Shown here: positions 20,092 through 27,853 of the stretch, one piece after another | Numbering within the stretch: position 1 is the first letter of the stretch | Layout of the letters: the number at the start of each line of letters is the position of its first letter | DNA from: Dysgonamonadaceae bacterium | GTDB taxonomy: Bacteria > Bacteroidota > Bacteroidia > Bacteroidales > Azobacteroidaceae | Direction: 5' to 3' | DNA: 45,034 nucleotides | Assembly: GCA_031267385.1 (NCBI GenBank) | Contig: JAIRZF010000124.1 | Span: forward strand, 1-45,034 | Notes under the pieces: generated by a model | What the model was told of the DNA's origin: nothing | What the model saw: the letters and a program-made list of their open reading frames with translations, nothing else | Databases searched by the model: none | Position numbers and translations under genes: made by a program

Positions 20092-20661
20092 ATGGGCGGA
20101 AAGTTAATCATTATATCAGCGCCTTCAGGCTCCGGAAAATCGACTATCATTAGTTATGTATTGTCGCAGGGAGTGAATTTGCAATTTTCAATCTCGGCCA
20201 CAAGCAGAACACCCCGGGGAAATGAGCGACATGGAGTGGAGTATTATTTCCTTTCCGGGGATGACTTCCGCACAAAGATCAGAAACGGAGAATTCCTGGA
20301 ATATGAAGAAGTTTATCCGGGATTGTATTATGGCACTTTGAAAAGCGAAATAAATCGTATCTTTGCAGAAGGCAAAAATGTCATTTTAGATCTGGATGTT
20401 GTGGGTGGGTGCAACGTCAGGAACTATTACGGAGATAAATCTCTGTCGATATTTATACAACCGCCTTCAGTCAATGAACTGAAAAAGAGGCTAGAAGCCA
20501 GAGGAACAGACACGCCCGAAACTATAGACAAAAGAGTGTCGAAAGCGAAAGCGGAGATGGAATATGCCTCACTATTTGACAAAATAATCATCAACGATAA
20601 TTTAGAGAACGCACAACAACAGACATTATTAACCGTTAAAAACTTCTTGAAATCACAATGA
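20092..20661 (+). CDS. gmk: Guanylate kinase
   Basis: 189 aa; IISAPSGSGKSTI, SATSRTPRGNERHGVEYYF. Confidence 0.97.
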   Translation: MGGKLIIISAPSGSGKSTIISYVLSQGVNLQFSISATSRTPRGNERHGVEYYFLSGDDFRTKIRNGEFLEYEEVYPGLYYGTLKSEINRIFAEGKNVILDLDVVGGCNVRNYYGDKSLSIFIQPPSVNELKKRLEARGTDTPETIDKRVSKAKAEMEYASLFDKIIINDNLENAQQQTLLTVKNFLKSQ

Positions 20662-21266
20662 AAATAGGTATTTTCCCGGGATCATTCAATCCTGTACACA
20701 TCGGGCATTTAGCCATTGCAAATTACATTTGCGAGTTTGAAAATTACGACGAAATCTGGTTTTTAATTACGCCACAGAATCCGGTAAAAGGCCAAAATGA
20801 CCTTATGCCGAAAGAATTCCGGCTGGAACTAATTGAAAATGCCATTAAAAGCTATCCGAAATTCAAGACCTGTACCATTGAGTGGGAAATGTCGCCCCCT
20901 ACATACACTGTAAATACATTGCAGAAGTTGCGGGTTAAGCATCCTCTATATAAATTTGAACTCATCATCGGGTCTGATAACTGGGAAATTTTTCATCGAT
21001 GGAAAGACTACCAGATGATCCTGAAAAACTTCAAGATAGTGGTTTATCCCCGTAAAGGGACAAGCAATATCGTGACCAATTATCCAAATGTCAGTATCCA
21101 CAGACAAGCTCCTAAAATTGAGGTGTCTTCATCTTTCATCAGAAAAGTGTTTAGAAAAAGAAAAAACATTCGATTCTTCCTGCCGGAGGGCGCTTTCGAA
21201 AAAATAATTGAATCGGGATTCTTTGAAAAAGTAGAACCGGATGAAGAAAACTCACTGGATAAATAG
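20658..21266 (+). CDS. nadD: Nicotinate-nucleotide adenylyltransferase
   Basis: 202 aa; GIFPGSFNPVHIGHLAIANYI; ATGA overlap with gmk. Confidence 0.96.
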   Translation: MKIGIFPGSFNPVHIGHLAIANYICEFENYDEIWFLITPQNPVKGQNDLMPKEFRLELIENAIKSYPKFKTCTIEWEMSPPTYTVNTLQKLRVKHPLYKFELIIGSDNWEIFHRWKDYQMILKNFKIVVYPRKGTSNIVTNYPNVSIHRQAPKIEVSSSFIRKVFRKRKNIRFFLPEGAFEKIIESGFFEKVEPDEENSLDK

Positions 21267-21311
21267 TTCATATGTATATAATTTGTTCATAATTTCTTAA
21301 AGTTATAAAAT

Positions 21312-22538
21312 ATGATCTTGTCATCTCTCCTCAATATCCCGGAGAATATTTCCCGTTCAGCAATGAAAATAATAAAGCTCAAAAGCCAATTAATTAAAAC
21401 GCTGATCACCAAGGGGAACTTCACCATTGCGGAGTTGAGCGAGCAAACTTACCTTAGCGCACCTACGGTAACCAAAGTCATCAATGAACTATTAGAAAAC
21501 AAAATCATCCTGGATTTGGGGAAAATAGACACCAGCGGGGGAAGAAGGCCGAATCTTTACGGAATAAACCCCAAAAGCGGATTTTATCTGGGAGTTGAAG
21601 TAAACAGAAAATCATTGTCCATCGGCTTACAGGATCTTAAAAATGAATTTGTAAAAATTGACGAACACATCCCTTTCGAATTAGACGGAACTCACGGCTC
21701 TTTGGATGAATTATGTCTCCGGATTAACAGCTTCATCAAAGAATCCGGAATCGCTAAAACGAATATAGTCAGCGCTTGCGTAAACCTTTCCGGACGGATC
21801 AACTCCGTAAAAGGATACAGTTACAATTATTTTTATATTGAAGAAGATTCTCTGAGTCATACCATATCAACGAAAATCGGCATTAATACTTATCTGGAGA
21901 ATGATACCAGAGCTATGGCTTTCGGCGAATACAATTGTGGTGTAGTGAACGGCGAGAAAAATGTTATCTTTGTTAATATGAGCTGGGGTGTGGGAATAGG
22001 AATAGTAAGCAATGGAAATTTGTACTATGGACATTCGGGCTATTCGGGAGAATTCGGACATAGCCCCCTTTTTGATAATAACATTCTGTGTCAATGCGGT
22101 AAAAAAGGTTGTCTGGAAACCGAAGTTTCAGGATGGGCGCTGGAACGTATTTTCAAAGATGCGGTTAAGAGTGGGAACTGTTCCCTGGTCGCAAACAAAG
22201 AAAATATCAACCGGATAGATCTGGAACGGATCATTGATGCGATCATAACCAGCGAAGACACGCTGGCGATAGATATTATATCGACATTGGGCGAAAAAAT
22301 GGGCAGGTATATTTCCCTGCTGATCAATGTCTTTAATCCTGAACTGGTTATTGTCGGGGGTGTGATGTCGGCCGTAGGCGATTACCTGCTCTTCCCGATT
22401 CGCACCGCTATTAAAAAGTATTCATTAAACCTGGTCAGTCAAGATATGGAACTGAAATTATCAGAATTAGGATCGCGGGCGGGTGTTGTGGGCGCCTGTT
22501 ATATTGTCCGCAACAAATGTCTGGAACAATTGTCTTAA
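21312..22538 (+). CDS. ROK family transcriptional regulator
   Basis: 408 aa; N-terminal winged HTH, ROK zinc motif CQCGKKGCLE. Confidence 0.93.
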   Translation: MILSSLLNIPENISRSAMKIIKLKSQLIKTLITKGNFTIAELSEQTYLSAPTVTKVINELLENKIILDLGKIDTSGGRRPNLYGINPKSGFYLGVEVNRKSLSIGLQDLKNEFVKIDEHIPFELDGTHGSLDELCLRINSFIKESGIAKTNIVSACVNLSGRINSVKGYSYNYFYIEEDSLSHTISTKIGINTYLENDTRAMAFGEYNCGVVNGEKNVIFVNMSWGVGIGIVSNGNLYYGHSGYSGEFGHSPLFDNNILCQCGKKGCLETEVSGWALERIFKDAVKSGNCSLVANKENINRIDLERIIDAIITSEDTLAIDIISTLGEKMGRYISLLINVFNPELVIVGGVMSAVGDYLLFPIRTAIKKYSLNLVSQDMELKLSELGSRAGVVGACYIVRNKCLEQLS

Positions 22539-22641
22539 TAAATTGTCGCCTTTAAATGTTCGCCGGAGGACACAAATTTAGTAATTATTTTATTTTTTAA
22601 AGAAAAGAAGACTTTTTATTTTATTTTTAAAGATAAATCAT

Positions 22642-22800
22642 TATATTTGCAGTGTAAATTTTAGTTCGAAAACCTACTTGTTTGACAAGTATATTTTGAA
22701 CGCTGATAAAAAAAAGGTTATCCTTTATATTGTTCCGGCGCTTAATTTCGACTAAACTACTTTTGTATTAAACCAAGGCTATAGAAAATAGCCCGTGGTT
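22642..22800 (+). promoter_or_regulatory. Promoter box and structured 5' leader of the NVEALA gene
   Basis: TATATTTG 22642-22649; dyad TACTTG/tttga/CAAGTA 22675-22691; hairpin aaccaaggctat...atagcccgtggtt 22771-22800. Confidence 0.45.
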
Positions 22801-22825
22801 CATTTCTACTAATAATTAAACGAAT

Positions 22826-23077
22826 ATGAAAAACAAATTTTTTGGTGGCATCGCCGCTTTAGCTGTAGCAACAACAGTTGCTTTTAATGTGCAAATGAAT
22901 GTAAGTGAAAAGAACCATTTGCCGGATCTGAGTTTGGCGAATGTAGAAGCTTTAGCTCTAGGTGAAATCACGGAATCCGATTGTGATGGATGGTGCAGAT
23001 ACTCCGATTCTTGGGATTGTGTTTTAGTTACTAATTACGGAAATACTAAGACTTGTTATTATGCATATCCGAAATAA
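22826..23077 (+). CDS. NVEALA domain small secreted protein
   Basis: 83 aa; N-terminal hydrophobic segment, LANVEALALGE motif, Cys-rich C-terminus (C-DGW-C...C...C). Confidence 0.88.
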   Translation: MKNKFFGGIAALAVATTVAFNVQMNVSEKNHLPDLSLANVEALALGEITESDCDGWCRYSDSWDCVLVTNYGNTKTCYYAYPK

Positions 23078-23167
23078 TGTTGAGAACAAGTTGATATGTA
23101 ATTCAAAAGAATGTATTCCAAATCAATTGACTCTAAGTGTCCGGTAGTGATATTATAACTAAGCAAT

Positions 23168-24028
23168 ATGTATTCAAAAACAAAACGAGCCGTCACTGCA
23201 AGCTATTGTATGGTAATGGACAGAGGTTATTGTCCCAATGAGGTAAGTTCTAAAAACCACCGGAATAAACGGTTAAAAATTATTGTATTGGGATCGTTGC
23301 TGGCGTTTTGCCTGACAAATGTGTATGGACAGGGAAACACCAAGCGTCACCCTGCTGAACCCGAAATGGTGTTTGTGGAAAGTGGAACTTTTCTGATGGG
23401 CACAGCCACCGGGCAGGGAGGACGCGAGGCCAAAGATACCGAAAGCCCACAGCATAGCGTAACGGTAAGCAGTTTCAATATCAGCAAATACGTAGTAACA
23501 CAGGGACAATGGAAATTACTCATGGGTAAAGAACCTTCAGGAAACACAAAAGGCGACAACTTACCTGTTGAAAATGTAAGTTGGAATGATGCCCAGGAGT
23601 TTATTCGCTTCCTCAATACAGCTACAGGTAAGAACTATCGTTTGCCTACGGAAGCGGAATGGGAGTACGCTGCTCGTGGAGGAGCAAAAAGCAAAGGATA
23701 CAAATACAGCGGTAGTAACAATCTAATAGACGTGGCCTGGTTCGACGAAGGTGGCTATAGCCTGAATCCTGTCGGCACAAAAATGCCCAACGAGTTGGGT
23801 ATTTACGATATGAGCGGGAATGTATGGGAATGGTGCGGCGATTGGGCTGAGATATATACAGCATCGTCGCAACGCGACCCCAAAGGCCCCTCGTCGGGAT
23901 CTTTCCGTGTGAAACGTGGCGGCGCCTGGCTCAGCGAAACAAGAGAATGCAGAGTCGTTCACCGTTCTTGGGGCAAGCCCAACGAAACTTTTGGCAAATG
24001 CCTGGGATTTCGGCTGGTACTTCCTTAA
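23168..24028 (+). CDS. SUMF1/formylglycine-generating-enzyme-fold protein, secreted
   Basis: MVFVESGTFLMG, PVENVSWNDAQEFIRFLN, YRLPTEAEWEYAARGG, GNVWEWCGDW; signal-like KIIVLGSLLAFCLTNVYG; true start uncertain. Confidence 0.88.
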   Translation: MYSKTKRAVTASYCMVMDRGYCPNEVSSKNHRNKRLKIIVLGSLLAFCLTNVYGQGNTKRHPAEPEMVFVESGTFLMGTATGQGGREAKDTESPQHSVTVSSFNISKYVVTQGQWKLLMGKEPSGNTKGDNLPVENVSWNDAQEFIRFLNTATGKNYRLPTEAEWEYAARGGAKSKGYKYSGSNNLIDVAWFDEGGYSLNPVGTKMPNELGIYDMSGNVWEWCGDWAEIYTASSQRDPKGPSSGSFRVKRGGAWLSETRECRVVHRSWGKPNETFGKCLGFRLVLP

Positions 24029-24091
24029 GGCGTTTTTAATACAGTATAATAAGTAAGCATCATAAAAAGCATGTCATATTAAAAACCTATC

Positions 24092-25168
24092 ATGATGAAC
24101 AAAAAAAATGTCGCCGGTATTGCTGTTGCTTTAATTTTTGTGATAGCAATTGTGGTTTCTTCATGCAATACGAATGATAAACGTTATTTTGCCGGTGAAG
24201 ATACATTTAAAATGGAGGATCTGGAAACTTTCAAACTTGAAGGCGTCATTATGCAGTTTAACGATACTATAATGCATCCTGTAGGAATAGATGTGAAAGA
24301 CACTTTACTCTTTTTGAAAAATCGTTCGACGGAATACGTTTATGATATTTATAATTTGAACAGTAATGAAAAACTAAACGAATGTCTGACAATAGGGCAA
24401 GGGCCTGATGAATTTATATTTCCGCTAATCATTCAATCCCCGGACGCCAATGTCCGGATATACGATAAAGGTAAAACAATCCTGAAAGAATATGTTGTTT
24501 CGGATTTGTTAGATAATCATTACCCTGTATCAATAAAAACCATTCCACTAGGGAATCACTCATCCGACAAAGCTGTTGTTTTGTCGGACGGCAACATTTT
24601 AGCCTCTATAAATACACTCCCCAGAGGTGGATTTGATTTATATGATTCTAATGGAATTTTTCTTGATTCTATTGGAAAATTTCCGGAATTTACTTCGAAA
24701 AATTTGTCTGACATGGAAAAAATACACTCTTTCCGAAACGGCTTTACGACAAATATGACCGACAGAATAGTTACCAGCTATTTGTATACCGACCTGATTG
24801 AAGTTTATGATTTTAAAGGAAATTGCATAAAAAGAATGCATGGGCCACATCAAATTGAACTTGCGATGGATCTCCGGTCAGCAGGCGGTGGTTATACAGG
24901 CGCACAAACAATAAAAGGTAAAACGTACAAATGTTATTCTTCTCCCGTTTATGCCGGGGATGAAGTTTTTATCTTGTATTTTGGCGAATTATGGGAAGAT
25001 TATCAGGAAAGAGATTTTAAGATAATGGTTTTTGATTGGGATGGAAACCCGCTTCGAATGTATGAATTGGATACGCACCTGTTTACTTTTACAGTAGATC
25101 CCGAACATAGAATAATTTATGGAATAACCAATTCGCCTGAATACAGGATTATCAAATATAACTATTGA
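24092..25168 (+). CDS. BF3164-like lipoprotein, probable 6-bladed beta-propeller
   Basis: 358 aa; lipobox VVSSCNTND; family features of the Bacteroidetes propeller lipoproteins that accompany NVEALA genes. Confidence 0.75.
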   Translation: MMNKKNVAGIAVALIFVIAIVVSSCNTNDKRYFAGEDTFKMEDLETFKLEGVIMQFNDTIMHPVGIDVKDTLLFLKNRSTEYVYDIYNLNSNEKLNECLTIGQGPDEFIFPLIIQSPDANVRIYDKGKTILKEYVVSDLLDNHYPVSIKTIPLGNHSSDKAVVLSDGNILASINTLPRGGFDLYDSNGIFLDSIGKFPEFTSKNLSDMEKIHSFRNGFTTNMTDRIVTSYLYTDLIEVYDFKGNCIKRMHGPHQIELAMDLRSAGGGYTGAQTIKGKTYKCYSSPVYAGDEVFILYFGELWEDYQERDFKIMVFDWDGNPLRMYELDTHLFTFTVDPEHRIIYGITNSPEYRIIKYNY

Positions 25169-25216
25169 ACAAAGGATAAATGAAATACACCTGAGCAAAT
25201 TACTTTTGACACACCC

Positions 25217-26425
25217 TCAGAATGAAAAAAATGTATAAGCCGGTATCATTCGGATTGTCATACCATTTTTCTCAAATGTATCACTTTGATTGAGAGTTAC
25301 AATAACTCCTTCATTCATATTCAGATCCTGCATAGCTTCTAATAATCCATTATATTCCCTGTCGAAATTTTCGTCATTTACAGTCAAACATACTTGTATA
25401 GCTTCCGTGACAAAATTCTTTTCCATTGTAATAAAGTCACACTCACCTTTACCTTTGTAATAGAAGATATCCTTGTATTTTCGACGCAAATGCAGAAATA
25501 CAAGATTTTCTAACCGTCTCCCCATATTGTCATTTGTTGACACGGAATTTTCGGTATAAAGTCCCATATCCATCACATACACTTTTTTAGGATTGCGAGC
25601 CTGTATCTTTAATGAATGACTAAACATCGGAACGAATTCAAGTAAATAAGCATCTTTCAGAAATGAAAAATATTCCAAAAAAGTTGCAGGAGATTTTATA
25701 TCAAACATTCCAACCAATTTATTCGCCGAAACGAGGTTGCCGGTATTGGTTATCAGGAATACTGTCAGTTGACGTAATGAAATGACATCCCGGATGGAAT
25801 GTCTGATCGCTATATCTTTCATTAGTATATCATCTACCAATGTATTTAAGATGATGGACATTCCACTTTTAACATATTCAGGGATTCCACCTGCTTTCAA
25901 GTATTTCATAATAGCATCCTCTCCGCTATTGAGTTCTTTAAATCGTATGAATTCGGAATAAGAAAACGGAAACAATTCTATAGACAAATGCCTTCCGGTC
26001 AAGTGTGTTCCCAACTCTATACTGAGCATCGAGGCATTAGAGCCGCTTATAAAGACTTTGTAACCTTCCCGCAAAAGTTGATTGACGTACTTTTCCCAGC
26101 TTTCAACGATTTGTATTTCATCAAAGAAAAGAACCTTTATCGCTCTCTTTTCTATCTCTTTATGAAGACGGATAAAGTCATTTGTCTGAAAACCGGATAA
26201 TCGTATATCATCGAAATTAAGATGTATAGCATCCTCATAATCCCGGCGAAGTAATTGCAGAAGCAATGTGCTTTTTCCACAACGACGTATTCCGGTTATT
26301 ATAGTAGCAAATGAATCTACTATCGGAATTACAGCAAGAGCATCGCGTATAAAACCGGGATCCTGCTTCATGAAAATCTCTCTCTGTGCATCCATCACTG
26401 AGGCTATTTCTTCTTGTCGTATCAT
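25217..26425 (-). CDS. AAA+ ATPase with DUF4143 C-terminal domain
   Basis: 402 aa; TGIRRCGKSTLLLQLLRR, VLFFDEIQIVESWEKYVNQLL, KGKGECDFI. Confidence 0.93.
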   Translation of the reverse strand: MIRQEEIASVMDAQREIFMKQDPGFIRDALAVIPIVDSFATIITGIRRCGKSTLLLQLLRRDYEDAIHLNFDDIRLSGFQTNDFIRLHKEIEKRAIKVLFFDEIQIVESWEKYVNQLLREGYKVFISGSNASMLSIELGTHLTGRHLSIELFPFSYSEFIRFKELNSGEDAIMKYLKAGGIPEYVKSGMSIILNTLVDDILMKDIAIRHSIRDVISLRQLTVFLITNTGNLVSANKLVGMFDIKSPATFLEYFSFLKDAYLLEFVPMFSHSLKIQARNPKKVYVMDMGLYTENSVSTNDNMGRRLENLVFLHLRRKYKDIFYYKGKGECDFITMEKNFVTEAIQVCLTVNDENFDREYNGLLEAMQDLNMNEGVIVTLNQSDTFEKNGMTIRMIPAYTFFSF

Positions 26426-26470
26426 GTTCTCGTCATTTTTATTATACCTCTCGCCACAAAGATAACATAT

Positions 26471-26515
26471 CTTTCATTATACTGAAAGAAATTTTTCATT
26501 TAAAATGAAAGAAAT
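26471..26515 (-). promoter_or_regulatory. Tandem dyad-symmetric operator-like repeats upstream of the DUF4143 ATPase
   Basis: tttcattatactgaaagaaat (26472-26492) and tttcatttaaaatgaaagaaat (26494-26515), 22-bp spacing; minus-strand TATCTTTG box lies between them and the start codon. Confidence 0.55.
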
Positions 26516-26708
26516 AATTTATCATATTGATTACAAATAACATACATATCCTATAAAAATTAATTATATCAAAAAAGTCACTTCAACTTCTTTTAATTCT
26601 GCTAATAAACAGTCACTATCCTCTTTTGTTGTCCGTTTACATTCCCCTGGCAACAAGTAGTTTATATCCAATTTCTCCTTGAACTATTTTTTTTTCAATA
26701 AAAAGTCG

Positions 26709-26936
26709 TATATTTGTGTATCAAAGTTTGTACATATAAATAAAATTGATTCCTTATTGACAGAATTAGAAGAACACCCATATACCGGAACCGGGAAGCC
26801 TGAACCGATGGAATACGGTCGTATCGAGCAGTGGTCGCGCCGGATCACTCAAAAGCATCGACTTGTATATTCTGTGGATGATAAGAAGATAACTGTTTTA
26901 GTTCTCTCTGCCGATGGACACTATGAAGATAAATGA
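26709..26936 (+). pseudogene. 5'-truncated Txe/YoeB-family toxin fragment
   Basis: INKIDSLLTELEEHPYTGTGKPEPMEYGRIEQWSRRITQKHRLVYSVDDKKITVLVLSADGHYEDK matches the YoeB C-terminal two-thirds; N-terminal strand absent and no antitoxin gene upstream. Confidence 0.7.
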
Positions 26937-27018
26937 TAAAAACGAAGTGTGAACTGTGCTGGATATGAACCTTTACTCATAATCCCCTACTATCCAATAT
27001 CTTAAAAAGAACAATTGC

Positions 27019-27111
27019 GTTACAGGTTACGATTTAGCGAAAAACATTTTTGCCTGTTTTTGGCAGCCGTTGACCGACTTTTGTCTGCATGTAACCTAGG
27101 TTCGAAGTTAC
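27019..27111. other. Cluster of GTTAC/GTAAC motifs at the probable mobile-element edge
   Basis: GTTAC at 27019, 27026, 27107 and GTAAC at 27091, including AGGTTAC/GTAACCT inverted pair; noncoding, just upstream of HTH genes. Confidence 0.3.
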
Positions 27112-27490
27112 AACTCTTTTTTGAAATATCAAAATAATTGAATATTAATTTTTTACGGTCAGTGTATTTCTGGCTACTATCGGCATAATGTTTACCGTGA
27201 TATTATAGTGTTGCTGTATTTGTATCGGATAATTTAAAAATAAATATGAGAACTATTTATTCGGAGCATTGCAAGTTCCAAAATTTTATCTCGTAAATAT
27301 CATCTAATGTGCAATAATATTATAAGTTTTTACGCCATTTTGCGCTTTAATTCGTCTTTTCATCTTTCACAATATACTGTATGTCAGATATATGATATTT
27401 TATTTTCACATTAGAAAGGGGAAAAACCTCATTTTTTCTTATAAGTTATAAATTCGGACTTTTCCATCTTCCGACCTTTGCAAAAAATCT

Positions 27491-27853
27491 TTGGATATGG
27501 ATATTATCACTATTGAATCGCAGGCGTACAAAGAATTGGTTACAAAAATCAATACGATAGCCAAATTTGTAGTTACCATTCGGACAGAGGAAAAAAATCC
27601 CGACAATGAATGGGTGGACAGTTACGAAGTATGTACTTTCCTGAAAATCAGTGAACGGACATTACAACGATTGCGTTCCAATGGAATAATCAGTTATTCC
27701 ATACTTTCCGGAAAAACGTACTACACCATTGCTGAAATCAAACGGATGCTCAATGAAAAACGTATCCGCAGCACCGATGAATGCCTTATGGATTTAATTC
27801 AAAATCACAAATTACATGCTGAACAAAGACGAAATACTAAAACAGACAAATAG
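27491..27853 (+). CDS. Helix-turn-helix excisionase-like protein of a conjugative element
   Basis: 120 aa; DSYEVCTFLKISERTLQRLRSNGIISYSILSGKTYYTIAEIKRML. Confidence 0.85.
   Translation: MDMDIITIESQAYKELVTKINTIAKFVVTIRTEEKNPDNEWVDSYEVCTFLKISERTLQRLRSNGIISYSILSGKTYYTIAEIKRMLNEKRIRSTDECLMDLIQNHKLHAEQRRNTKTDK

Noticed and set aside
25217-26425. DUF4143 ATPase as part of a new defence system
   Set aside because: Common stand-alone Bacteroidetes family; no effector partner beside it, and the toxin remnant downstream is truncated.
27095-27115. ggttcgaagttac as a tRNA T-arm
   Set aside because: No acceptor stem, anticodon arm or other tRNA elements around it.
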